DNA of 6,804 nucleotides from Luminiphilus sp. (GCA_022425845.1 JAKMEU010000344.1:1-6804), one strand, 5' to 3'; positions 1-6,394 are shown, numbered from the stretch's first letter. Numbers and translations: made by a program. Notes: a model not told the origin generated them from the sequence alone.

Positions 1-605
1 GTGTAGCGCTCGCCGAGTTCCGCCGCCAGCATGGCAATGGTGGGCGCTGCGCTCATGCCCTGATCTCGCCCCGGGCCATAGATAATGGCTGGACGTATGC
101 CTACGCTTGGGACACCCCAGTCCTGCCAGTACACCTTGGCCATTTGCTCGCCGCAAATTTTATGCGCGCCATAAAGCGTTGGCAGCCAATCGTTATCGCC
201 CATGGCGGGTGCCGCTACGGAACTGGCGTAACTCAAGCGGGAGATCTCACGCTGGCGTGCCAGTTCCAGAATATGAATGCTACCCATGACATTGATATGG
301 GTGCTGCCCACCGGGTCGGCTTTGCAGAAGGGCACCTGAAGTGCCGCGAGGTGAATAATGGCCTCAACGTGATGCTTCTCGGCGACCCGCTGTAGCTGAT
401 CGAAGTCTGTAATATCGCCTCGTTCCCAGATGACGGTGTCGGCGTCAGGCATAATGAGATGAAGCCGGTCGCGGTTGTCTGCAATATCAAAGACGACAGG
501 CACAGCGCCGATCGCCCGGAGTTGCTTGACGACCCAGGCGCCGATACAGCCACCGGCGCCGGTCACCAGGCAGGCGCGTCCGCCGAGCTGCTCCTCGAGG
601 GACAT
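1..605 (-). CDS. NAD-dependent epimerase/dehydratase (extended SDR), C-terminus cut by window edge
   Basis: Seen: 201 codons are readable from an ATG and the frame is still open at the left edge, so the C-terminal substrate-binding part is missing. The N-terminal Rossmann fold carries the dinucleotide motif G16-x2-G19-x2-G22 (TGAGGCIG), then an acidic residue after beta-2 (VVFD, D40), a GDITD segment near 63-67, HLAA at 85-88, the catalytic Ser region YASS (126-129) and the catalytic pair Y145-x3-K149 (YGAHK). RPAIIYGPG (171-179) is also typical of the family. Known: this family acts on nucleotide sugars, sugar acids, steroids and similar alcohols with NAD(P). The start is chosen because the ATG shares one base with the stop of the upstream oxygenase gene (TGATG) and GGAGG lies 10 bases upstream. 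D40 favours NAD over NADP. Inference: it acts in the same pathway as the putative oxygenase, oxidising or isomerising a hydroxylated intermediate. The substrate cannot be read from this fragment. Confidence 0.9.
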   Translation of the reverse strand, partial: MSLEEQLGGRACLVTGAGGCIGAWVVKQLRAIGAVPVVFDIADNRDRLHLIMPDADTVIWERGDITDFDQLQRVAEKHHVEAIIHLAALQVPFCKADPVGSTHINVMGSIHILELARQREISRLSYASSVAAPAMGDNDWLPTLYGAHKICGEQMAKVYWQDWGVPSVGIRPAIIYGPGRDQGMSAAPTIAMLAAELGERY

Positions 606-1606
606 CACCGAGGGTCCTCCAGTTTGTCAGCAAATGCCCTCAGGCGTTCAACCGCATCGCGAATTGACGCACCGAGTGCCTCTGGTTCGTCCGTGAGTTG
701 AATGGTGCCCAGCAAATTTTCCAGCCGCGCTGATGCTCGCCACACCTCATGGCGCGCCAGCTCGGCCGTGATCCCCGGATCGGTCCACTCGGCCATATTC
801 AGGGCATTGGTGCTGTCTTGCTCATGGGCGGGAAGGACTTCGAAAGAGGGAATGAGCGTGATCCGCTGGGCTTTTTCAAGCAGGCGGCAGGCGCGATGGA
901 AAATATGCGTTCCCTGTTGTAGAAAACCATAGCCGGCGGCGGGAAAGGGAATCGTTTCGATCCTTGCCTCAGGGAGTTGCGCGCTCCCGCCTTCCTCGCC
1001 GTCGATGCCCAGCAGTTTTTGGCCTTCCTCGCGGGTGCCTTTGAATATCTGGAATTCTCCGCCTCTGAATTGATTGGGATCGGTTAGCATCATTACAACA
1101 TCAAAGTTAACGGAATCTACATGCCAGGTATCCACCGCTCTGCTGATGTCGTCAGGGGCGTAATTGATACCACAGGCGACCGCAGGTACCGAATGTCGGC
1201 CCAGTCGAACCCCCGCAATACCCGAGAGGTGCTCCGCCAGTTCTACGCTGTCACAAAAATCCCGCAGAAACCGCGATCGATAGCCCGCTCCCCGGGCATA
1301 GCTACCCAGCCGGTTGGCACCTGTTCCAGTGCTCTCGTTCCGATTCGAGTAAATAGCCTCGCAGACCTCCTGCATGGCCGCGACCCCTGCGGGGGACAAA
1401 ATTCGAAACGCCTCACTATAGGCAAATGGCGTGGCACAGCGAGCGATTTCTGTCTTTGAGTAGCCGAGGTCGGTCAGTGAGTAGCTGAGGCCGGGATGCT
1501 CGAGGGCCAGATGTACTGCGGGATCAAAAACAGGCTCCTCAGACAGAGGCAGGTAGGATTCAGGCTGCGCGTCAGGGAAGCGTAAGGGCGCGTGGAAGTC
1601 GAACAT
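605..1606 (-). CDS. Putative Fe(II)/2-oxoglutarate-type oxygenase, 333 aa, substrate unknown
   Basis: I do not recognise a named family with certainty. Seen: a double-stranded beta-helix-like core with a candidate metal triad H162-x-D164 (TWHVDSVNF) and H237 (HIFHRA), followed 11 residues later by R248 (QRITLIPSF), which fits the arginine that binds the 2-oxoglutarate carboxylate. The segment VVMMLTDP followed by FRGGEF and the loop GYGFLQQGTHIFH match the usual spacing of prolyl-hydroxylase and phytanoyl-type enzymes. H234 could replace H237 as ligand. The N-terminal 60 residues and the helical C-terminal 70 residues lack recognisable motifs. There is no signal peptide, so it is probably cytoplasmic. 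The ATG start is supported by AAGGTG upstream. The gene starts 80 bases after the corrinoid activator gene and its stop overlaps the next start. Inference: it hydroxylates the methylated substrate or a product of demethylation. It could also be an inactive cupin-like protein. Confidence is high that the gene is real and moderate for the family. Confidence 0.72.
   Translation of the reverse strand: MFDFHAPLRFPDAQPESYLPLSEEPVFDPAVHLALEHPGLSYSLTDLGYSKTEIARCATPFAYSEAFRILSPAGVAAMQEVCEAIYSNRNESTGTGANRLGSYARGAGYRSRFLRDFCDSVELAEHLSGIAGVRLGRHSVPAVACGINYAPDDISRAVDTWHVDSVNFDVVMMLTDPNQFRGGEFQIFKGTREEGQKLLGIDGEEGGSAQLPEARIETIPFPAAGYGFLQQGTHIFHRACRLLEKAQRITLIPSFEVLPAHEQDSTNALNMAEWTDPGITAELARHEVWRASARLENLLGTIQLTDEPEALGASIRDAVERLRAFADKLEDPR
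606..620 (-). promoter_or_regulatory. Ribosome binding site for the epimerase gene, inside the oxygenase gene
   Basis: GGAGG (plus-strand positions 616-620) lies 10 bases before the ATG at 603-605. It sits within the last codons of the oxygenase gene. Together with the one-base TGATG overlap this predicts translational coupling of the two genes. Confidence 0.6.
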
Positions 1607-1616
1607 AAATCACCTT
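1607..1616 (-). promoter_or_regulatory. Ribosome binding site for the oxygenase gene
   Basis: AAGGTG (plus-strand 1611-1616) precedes the ATG at 1604-1606, with its AAGG core six bases away. It supports this start over internal ones and gives the gene independent translation initiation after the 80-bp gap. Confidence 0.55.
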
Positions 1617-1686
1617 GTTTTTATCGTCTGTACTCCTGATCCCTCGGTCTGACAATAACATTATTGCTGTTAAAGCCCCCTCGCAG
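1607..1686. other. 80-bp gap, the only real intergenic space in the window, with an AT-rich palindrome
   Basis: This gap separates the corrinoid activator gene from the oxygenase gene. It holds a perfect inverted repeat, CAATAA-CA-TTATTG, at 1653-1666 (plus-strand reading). The two-base centre makes a stable RNA hairpin unlikely, so if functional it is more likely a protein-binding operator. There is no GC-rich stem followed by a T run, so no intrinsic terminator is called. I see no convincing -35/-10 pair. It may be chance in an AT-rich spacer. Confidence 0.35.
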
Positions 1687-3714
1687 TCAGTGCCGGGCCC
1701 GTCCACGGCGCCGACGACTGGACTCTGTGTTTTGTGTTGGCTCGCGCAGAACCGGAGGTTCGATCTCCGTAAACAAATGAGTGAAAGGATCTGACTGGTG
1801 CGGAAATGCCATGGCATCGACAAAATATTCCTGAAACCGCGCTTCGACGGCGGTCTCTATACGCTCGGCCCAGCGGACGATCTTCTCAATATGGTCTCGA
1901 CTGTCACGGTCGAGAAGCGCTATGCGTGCACCCATACCCGCGGCGTTGCCTGCGGCTGAAACATTGTCCAGCGGGCAATCAGGAATCAGGCCCAGCGCCA
2001 TGGCATGGGATAGGCTGATATGGCTGCCAAAGGCCCCGGCCAGACGAATCCGGTCCAACTGCTGTGTTCCCATGTGATCCTGTAGCAGCTTGACCCCCGC
2101 ATAGAGGGCGGCTTTGGCCAGCTGGATCTGCCGGATATCGTTCTGGGTAACGACAATGTCAGATTGCCCCTCTTCATGGGCACTGTGGATTCTGAAGGAC
2201 CACGTTCTCCCCGACGGAAAGATCCTGGTGGTCTGCTCTGCAAGTGAACCGTTGATCACGCCTTCTACCGACACGATACCGGCCAGAAACATTTCCGCTA
2301 CCGCCTCGATGATGCCGGAACCGCAAATGCCCGTGACACCCGTGGCCCCCAAAGCATCTGAAAAACCGGGTTCGTCTGACCATAAATCGGAACCGATCAC
2401 TTTGAAGCGCGCTTCAAGCGTGTCCCGGTCGATTCGCACCCGCTCGATGGCACCCACGGTCGCGCGCTGTCCGCAGCTTATCTGGGCGCCTTCAAAAGCC
2501 GGTCCGGTCGGTGTTGAACAGACCAGCATGCGTTCGTTGTTGCCCAGCACGATCTCGGCGTTGGTGCCGACATCGATAACCAGTGTCATGGCCGTATCCT
2601 GCTCGGGGTGTTCGGCCAGAATGACGCCCGCTGAATCTGCCCCCACGTGGCCCGCAATACAGGGGAGTACGTAGACCCGACCGCCCTGGTGAACGTTGAG
2701 TTCCAGATCCCTCGCACGCAGCTCCAGCGCTTCGGTTGTTGTCAGTGCAAAGGGTGCACCGCCGAGGTTTATCGGGTCGATACCCAACAGGATGTGGTGC
2801 ATGATCGGGTTGGCTACCAGTGTGATTTCCAAAATATCCTCAACGGATCCGTTATCCCCTTCGCTGAGCTCGAGAAAGAGGTCGTTAAGGGCCCGTCGGA
2901 TGACGGCTGTCATCTCAGCTGCACCTTCCGGGTGCATCATGATGTAGGACACCCGGCTCATCAGGTCCTCGCCAAATCGGATTTGGGGATTCATGACGCT
3001 GGCGGTGCCGAGCACGGCGCCCGTGCCCAAATCGCAGAGATGGGCGGCGACGGTTGTCGAGCCCACATCGATGGCAACACCGCGAGGGTGTTCGAAAAGA
3101 CCGGGCCAGACCGCAATAACGTCGCGATTGTTGTAAACCGCAACGGTAATGGCCTGGCTGCCCTCGATCAGCGCTTGCTGCAGACGGGGTAAAACACTCG
3201 GTTCAATGTGCAGGCCGTCGAGCTGCCAGTCCCGGAAGAGGGCATCCATTACCAGTTGGGACTCGCCCCTGGGATCTTCGAGGGTCGCGGGCTCCACCTC
3301 AATGTAATGAAGGCGTGTTGCGGTGTTGAGCCGGATATCCCGATGTTCGGTTTCTTTGCGAATAATTTGCCGGTGGACCTGGCTCTCCGGCGGCACATCA
3401 ATAACCACGTCGTTTAGCAGGTTGGCGTGACAACTGAGACGATGGCGTTCCGGTAGTTTGCCTTTGCGTTCTTCAAAACGGGATTCGGTAGCACAGAAAG
3501 GGGATAGGTGATCCGTGTCCGAGACAAGTCCGTGCTTGGGGAAGCTTCCCGACATGCATTCGATCCGGCAGCGTCCACATAGCCCGCGACCCCCGCAGAC
3601 CGAGTCAATATCGACACCCAGGCTTCGGGCAGCATCAAGCACAGGAGTTCCGCGGGGAAAGCTACCTCGCCGCCCCGAGGGCATGAACAGAATTTTCACC
3701 AACTCATCAGTCAA
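1687..3714 (-). CDS. Reductive activator of corrinoid proteins: 2Fe-2S ferredoxin plus ASKHA ATPase domain (RACo/RACE type)
   Basis: Role: corrinoid methyltransferase systems lose activity when Co(I) is oxidised to Co(II); this family restores Co(I) using ATP and an iron-sulfur cluster. Seen: 675 residues, close to the bacterial RACo-type layout. Residues 1-105 form a [2Fe-2S] ferredoxin domain with C40-x5-C46-x2-C49 (CGGRGLCGRC) and a fourth ligand at about C95 (RLSCHA); C53 and C74 are additional. A linker and middle region reach about residue 210. The C-terminal ASKHA (DUF4445/RACo C-terminal) domain shows AIDVGSTT (214-221), NPQIRFGEDLMSR (242-254), a second phosphate-type motif VIDVGTNAEI (379-388), ATGVTGICGSGIIE (457-470) and RLAGAFGSH later. 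The bacterial 2Fe-2S form is present rather than the archaeal RamA form with C-terminal 4Fe-4S clusters. The protein ends in a basic tail (SSRRRRGRARH). The start is TTG, the first possible start after the in-frame TAG of the upstream gene, with AAGGAG 10 bases before it. It acts in the cytoplasm on the corrinoid protein expected outside the window. Confidence 0.93.
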   Translation of the reverse strand: MTDELVKILFMPSGRRGSFPRGTPVLDAARSLGVDIDSVCGGRGLCGRCRIECMSGSFPKHGLVSDTDHLSPFCATESRFEERKGKLPERHRLSCHANLLNDVVIDVPPESQVHRQIIRKETEHRDIRLNTATRLHYIEVEPATLEDPRGESQLVMDALFRDWQLDGLHIEPSVLPRLQQALIEGSQAITVAVYNNRDVIAVWPGLFEHPRGVAIDVGSTTVAAHLCDLGTGAVLGTASVMNPQIRFGEDLMSRVSYIMMHPEGAAEMTAVIRRALNDLFLELSEGDNGSVEDILEITLVANPIMHHILLGIDPINLGGAPFALTTTEALELRARDLELNVHQGGRVYVLPCIAGHVGADSAGVILAEHPEQDTAMTLVIDVGTNAEIVLGNNERMLVCSTPTGPAFEGAQISCGQRATVGAIERVRIDRDTLEARFKVIGSDLWSDEPGFSDALGATGVTGICGSGIIEAVAEMFLAGIVSVEGVINGSLAEQTTRIFPSGRTWSFRIHSAHEEGQSDIVVTQNDIRQIQLAKAALYAGVKLLQDHMGTQQLDRIRLAGAFGSHISLSHAMALGLIPDCPLDNVSAAGNAAGMGARIALLDRDSRDHIEKIVRWAERIETAVEARFQEYFVDAMAFPHQSDPFTHLFTEIEPPVLREPTQNTESSRRRRGRARH

Positions 3715-3730
3715 ATGCTAGGCGCTCCTT
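3715..3730 (-). promoter_or_regulatory. Ribosome binding site that decides the TTG start of the corrinoid activator gene
   Basis: AAGGAG (plus-strand 3725-3730) stands 10 bases before TTG (3712-3714). It is built from the last Arg-Ser codons of the upstream methyltransferase, so the tail-coding bases double as the ribosome site. The nearest in-frame ATG is at residue 11, which would remove the first beta strand of the ferredoxin domain, so TTG is preferred. Confidence 0.65.
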
Positions 3731-4632
3731 CGACGTGCCGCTCTGCCACCCCGACCGGCCCGGCCACCCCGACCTGCTCCCTCTGGAGCGGGTTCCCTGT
3801 AGGCCTTAATCCAGTGTGCGCAGTCCGGATCATGTCCCATCATAACGTCACCGCCGCGGACGGCCTGCATGACTTCGGCATGGAGGGGGCTGGTGATGGC
3901 CGATGTCATCCCTGCACCCATCGCCATGGTAAGAAATGCAGCGTTGATGCCGTTGCGGTTAGGCAGGCCGAAACTGACATTAGATGCACCGCAGGTCGTG
4001 TTCACCTTAAGGTCATCTCGCAGCCGTCGTACCAGGTGCATGACCTGAACGCCCGCCGTGTTGATGGCACCAATGGGCATCACCAGGGGGTCAACAACTA
4101 TATTGCTATGGTGGATACCATAATCGGCAGCGCGTTCAACAATTTTCTTGGCCACAGCAAACCGCTCATCGGGGTCTTCCGATATGCCGGTCTCGTCGTT
4201 TGAAATGGCTACCACCGCGGCATCATACCGAGCTACCAGTGGCAGCACGCGCTCCAGCACTTCGTCCTCACCGGTGACAGAGTTGACGAGCGCTTTGCCC
4301 TGATAAACCGCGAGGCCCGCTTCCAGCGCTTCCACAATAGATGAATCAATGCTTAACGGCACGTCGGTAATGGCCTGCACCCTCTGGATAGCCTCCGCGA
4401 GTATCCTCGGCTCGTCCGCGAGGGGAATGCCCGCATTGACGTCAAGCATGTGCGCTCCTGCAGCCACCTGCGCCAGGGCATCGGACTCGACGCGGCTGTA
4501 ATCCCCGACCTTCATCTCTTCCGCCAGTATTTTGCGGCCCGTTGGATTAATGCGCTCGCCTATGATCACGAATCGCTGGTCGAAACCGATTCGCACCTCC
4601 CGGGTCGCTGAACTGAGGGTTGTTATTGTCAT
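3718..4632 (-). CDS. Methyltetrahydrofolate:corrinoid methyltransferase (pterin-binding, AcsE/MtgA type)
   Basis: Role: transfers a methyl group between the cobalt of a corrinoid protein and N5 of tetrahydrofolate. In a demethylation operon the direction is corrinoid to THF. Seen: 304 residues; a pterin-binding TIM-barrel core with IIGERINPTGRK (23-34), AGAHMLDVNAGIP (58-70), SIDSS (94-98), KALVNSVTGE (113-122), the VVDPLVMPIG strand (179-188) and NTTCGASNVSFGLPNR (211-226), all signature segments of AcsE/MtgA-like methyltransferases. It differs from true dihydropteroate synthase, which carries different pABA-binding segments, although databases often label it so. The catalytic barrel ends near residue 280, followed by an unusual Arg/Gly tail (287-304) with a duplicated GRGGRA unit. 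Start: ATG with CAGGAG six bases upstream, 12 bases after the MetF-like gene. Its TAG stop is three bases ahead of the TTG of the corrinoid activator gene. Cytoplasmic. Partner corrinoid protein is expected beyond the right edge. Confidence 0.93.
   Translation of the reverse strand: MTITTLSSATREVRIGFDQRFVIIGERINPTGRKILAEEMKVGDYSRVESDALAQVAAGAHMLDVNAGIPLADEPRILAEAIQRVQAITDVPLSIDSSIVEALEAGLAVYQGKALVNSVTGEDEVLERVLPLVARYDAAVVAISNDETGISEDPDERFAVAKKIVERAADYGIHHSNIVVDPLVMPIGAINTAGVQVMHLVRRLRDDLKVNTTCGASNVSFGLPNRNGINAAFLTMAMGAGMTSAITSPLHAEVMQAVRGGDVMMGHDPDCAHWIKAYREPAPEGAGRGGRAGRGGRAARRRSA
3739..3774 (-). repeat. 18-bp tandem duplication coding GRGGRA twice
   Basis: Two adjacent 18-base units (3757-3774 and 3739-3756) match at 15 of 18 positions, including a perfect 12-base stretch (gccaccccgacc on the plus strand at 3745-3756 and 3763-3774). 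They encode residues 287-292 and 293-298 of the methyltransferase tail. The in-frame unit suggests the tail lengthened by slippage or tandem duplication. Confidence 0.8.
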
Positions 4633-4644
4633 GCGTTGCTCCTG
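4633..4644 (-). promoter_or_regulatory. Ribosome binding site of the methyltransferase gene, filling the gap after metF
   Basis: The whole 12-base spacer between the MetF stop (TAA) and the methyltransferase ATG is CAGGAG plus six bases. There is no room for a promoter or terminator, so the two genes share a transcript. Confidence 0.7.
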
Positions 4645-5634
4645 TTAGGCTGCCGGGGGTCGCCAGGGCTCCCGGCTATCCAATACCCTGGATTTTGTGA
4701 CGATTTCGCCGATTCGGTGTTCCTGACGGTAGGCCATTAGATGTACGCCGCTGACCCCCTCAATTTCTTTAATTTGTTGCATCAATTCGATGCACAGATC
4801 GACGCCTTCCTGTTTCTGGTCTTTGGCGCCCGCCAGCCGCTTGATGACGCTGTCGGGAATGTGGACCCCGGCAACATGTGTTCGAATCCACTCTGCCGAC
4901 TTCGCCGATGCCAGGGGACCCACCCCGGGGAGAATAAATACCTTCTCATGCAGGCCACGATCCCGCACTTTAGCCATGAATGTTTTCAGTCGTTCGATAT
5001 CGAAGCAGTACTGCGTTTGAATGAACTGGGCACCAGCCGCCACTTTCTTGGCCAGTCGGTGGGGTCTGAAATCAATGGGCGGAGCAAAGGGGTTGGCGGC
5101 TGCTCCCATGAACAGGGGGGGTGGTGAGGAAATCGATCGCCCGCTGAGAAAGGCACTTTCATCGCGAAGGTGGCGCACCATGGAGAGCGCCGAAATACTG
5201 TCCAAATCGAAGACAGGTTTTGCCTCCGGGTGATCCCCGGATTGCACTCCATCCCCCGTGAGACACAGTACGTTGGCTACCCCCATCGCTGCGGCGCCCA
5301 GGACATCGCCCTGCATGGCAATGCGGTTTCGATCGCGACAGGACATTTGCAGAATCATGGCGTAGCCGCGACGGGTGAGCAGGGCACAGATACCCATACT
5401 CGACATGTGGCAGTTCGCACCCGAGCCATCTGTCGCGTTGATGGCATCGACGTACCCGTCAAAATCCTGGGCTCGGGCGTACACCTCAGCGGGATCTGCC
5501 GAGTCGGGCGGTGCGATTTCGGCGGTGACGGCAAAGTGCCCGGCTCGGAGCACGCGTTCAAAGCGTCCGGGGGAGTGGTGTCCGGGTAAGATGGGCAGGT
5601 TCTCTCCCGCCAGAGGCTCGTCCGAAAAACTCAT
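4645..5634 (-). CDS. metF: Methylenetetrahydrofolate reductase, MetF-like catalytic subunit
   Basis: Role: interconverts 5-methyl-THF and 5,10-methylene-THF with bound flavin. In this setting the likely direction is oxidation of methyl-THF coming from the corrinoid methyltransferase. Seen: 329 residues, slightly longer than the roughly 300-residue E. coli MetF. The TIM-barrel begins with VTAEIAPP (36-43), whose E39 corresponds to the catalytic Glu of the family (EFFPP in E. coli). AINATDGSGAN (64-74), QMSCRDRNR (96-104), LCLTGDG (123-129) and GAQFIQTQYCFD (201-212) follow the usual family order; LTGDG replaces the LRGD-type motif. VFILPGVGPL (near 231-241) lies on a late strand. The gene starts at ATG within ATGA, overlapping the MetV-like stop by four bases, with no strong ribosome site of its own, so translation is probably coupled to MetV. 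Inference: it works as a MetVF pair and may pass electrons to an iron-sulfur partner rather than using NAD(P)H as E. coli MetF does. Confidence 0.92.
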   Translation of the reverse strand: MSFSDEPLAGENLPILPGHHSPGRFERVLRAGHFAVTAEIAPPDSADPAEVYARAQDFDGYVDAINATDGSGANCHMSSMGICALLTRRGYAMILQMSCRDRNRIAMQGDVLGAAAMGVANVLCLTGDGVQSGDHPEAKPVFDLDSISALSMVRHLRDESAFLSGRSISSPPPLFMGAAANPFAPPIDFRPHRLAKKVAAGAQFIQTQYCFDIERLKTFMAKVRDRGLHEKVFILPGVGPLASAKSAEWIRTHVAGVHIPDSVIKRLAGAKDQKQEGVDLCIELMQQIKEIEGVSGVHLMAYRQEHRIGEIVTKSRVLDSREPWRPPAA

Positions 5635-6089
5635 GCCGATGGCTCGCGACGCAACCGCAAGGCCCGCAGCCAGCTGCTACGCCCCTTGAGTCTTGCATCG
5701 ACGGGCATTTGAATGATCTGGAGCGCCTGCTCGGGAGGATCGAGTCGCTGACTGCCTTCCCACGCCTTGACCCAGACACAGGTCATTTCCGGCTTCACTT
5801 CACAACAGCCATTCTGCCTGACACCGCCGCAGGGCCCGTTGCGCAGGGTCTTGGGGCAGTTCATGGGGCAGGCCATGCCAGTCTCTCCAAGCGTGCATTG
5901 ACCGCAAGATTGGGAGTCAAACAGGAACCCTTTGACCCATCCCTCGATCCGGGCAAAGGGTTTATCAAGGCGTTGATAGCCGATGCGACGCAGCAGTGGA
6001 TCAAGCAGCATCAGCAGTGACTCGAGCATAGCGTAGAGCCTGTGCAGGCCCTTTGCGTGGCGTACTGACCAGTCTCGTGCAGCCTTCAC
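5631..6089 (-). CDS. metV: MetV-like Cys-rich partner of methylenetetrahydrofolate reductase (MTHFR_C domain)
   Basis: Role: in acetogens MetV forms a complex with MetF and carries iron-sulfur or metal sites that feed electrons to or from the flavin. Seen: 152 residues. Residues 1-57 are helical and partly hydrophobic but do not form a clear membrane segment. The conserved block at 58-110 holds eight cysteines: C62-x2-C65 (CGQC), C74 and C78 (ACPMNCPK), C87 (GPCGG), C95-C96 and C104 (MTCVW). The spacing suits metal or Fe-S binding. This block, containing TLGETGMACPMNCPK and RNGPCGGV, is the hallmark of the MTHFR C-terminal family. The C-terminal 45 residues are basic and variable. Start is GTG in GTGA, overlapping the upstream stop, with GAGG seven bases before it; GTG is favoured by this overlap. 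The stop overlaps the MetF start by four bases, fitting a one-to-one subunit ratio. Shorter than acetogen MetV (about 200 residues, from memory). Confidence 0.88.
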   Translation of the reverse strand: MKAARDWSVRHAKGLHRLYAMLESLLMLLDPLLRRIGYQRLDKPFARIEGWVKGFLFDSQSCGQCTLGETGMACPMNCPKTLRNGPCGGVRQNGCCEVKPEMTCVWVKAWEGSQRLDPPEQALQIIQMPVDARLKGRSSWLRALRLRREPSA

Positions 6090-6394
6090 TGAGGTACCTC
6101 ATCGAAGCCTTTCTGGGCGACCAGGCGCGCAATGTCGTCATCGGAATAAGCGTTTTCAAGCGCCATGCCGCATTCTTCAGCGACCTGCTGCGAGGAGCCC
6201 TCCATTTCGATTTGTGTGGTTACCCGGCGCCATTCTTCGAGATAGGCATCGCTACCTCCCTTGCCGGCTCGCATGGCCGCGCGATCGATGGCCGCTTGAA
6301 AACGGTGACTCAGGAGGTATTTGCCGCGTTCGCGCCCTCGCTTAATTTGCACCTGTGCCGGTATATCCCGCCAGTAGATATCAATGCGCTGCAT
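6086..6394 (-). CDS. Small 'virulence factor'-domain protein, 102 aa, unknown role in corrinoid one-carbon operon
   Basis: Seen: 102 residues, beginning MQRIDIYWRDIPAQVQIKRG, then a highly charged helix-rich sequence with FQAAIDRAAMRAG (32-44), DAYLEEWRR (49-57) and a C-terminal acidic part ending in EVPQ. There are no signal peptide, membrane segment or metal motif; C75 is the only cysteine. The IYWRDIPAQV start and AIDRAAMRAG segment match, from memory, the small Pfam family called Virulence_fact, whose name says little about function. It overlaps the DUF1638 gene by 14 bases and the MetV-like gene by four bases, so it is probably translated by coupling; no strong ribosome site is visible. 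Being wedged between one-carbon genes argues for a structural or assembly role in that system, for instance as a small subunit or chaperone. That is inference only. The start is fixed by the conserved N-terminus. Confidence 0.82.
   Translation of the reverse strand: MQRIDIYWRDIPAQVQIKRGRERGKYLLSHRFQAAIDRAAMRAGKGGSDAYLEEWRRVTTQIEMEGSSQQVAEECGMALENAYSDDDIARLVAQKGFDEVPQ

Noticed and set aside
233..553. 106-codon minus-strand open frame inside the epimerase region
   Set aside because: It is a different frame from the SDR gene, whose GxxGxxG, Ser and YxxxK motifs run through the same bases.
1653..1666. Intrinsic terminator after the corrinoid activator gene
   Set aside because: The palindrome is AT-rich, has a two-base centre and no following T run, so it is unlikely to form a terminator hairpin.
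2114..2674. 186-codon open frame on the plus strand, and a 181-codon one at 2647-3192
   Set aside because: Both lie antisense to the corrinoid activator gene, which has clear domain motifs throughout. Their translations show no recognisable domain and are the expected by-product of GC-rich codon use.
3715..4203. 162-codon plus-strand open frame opposite the methyltransferase
   Set aside because: The minus-strand protein has continuous family motifs here; the plus-strand translation has none.
3718..4632. Annotation as dihydropteroate synthase (folP)
   Set aside because: The fold is shared, but NTTCGASNVSFGLPNR and the gene context fit methyl-THF:corrinoid methyltransferases rather than folate biosynthesis.
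6091..6100. Palindrome GAGGTACCTC just upstream of the MetV-like start
   Set aside because: It lies within coding sequence of the upstream gene and is short; its GAGG is adequately explained as a ribosome site.
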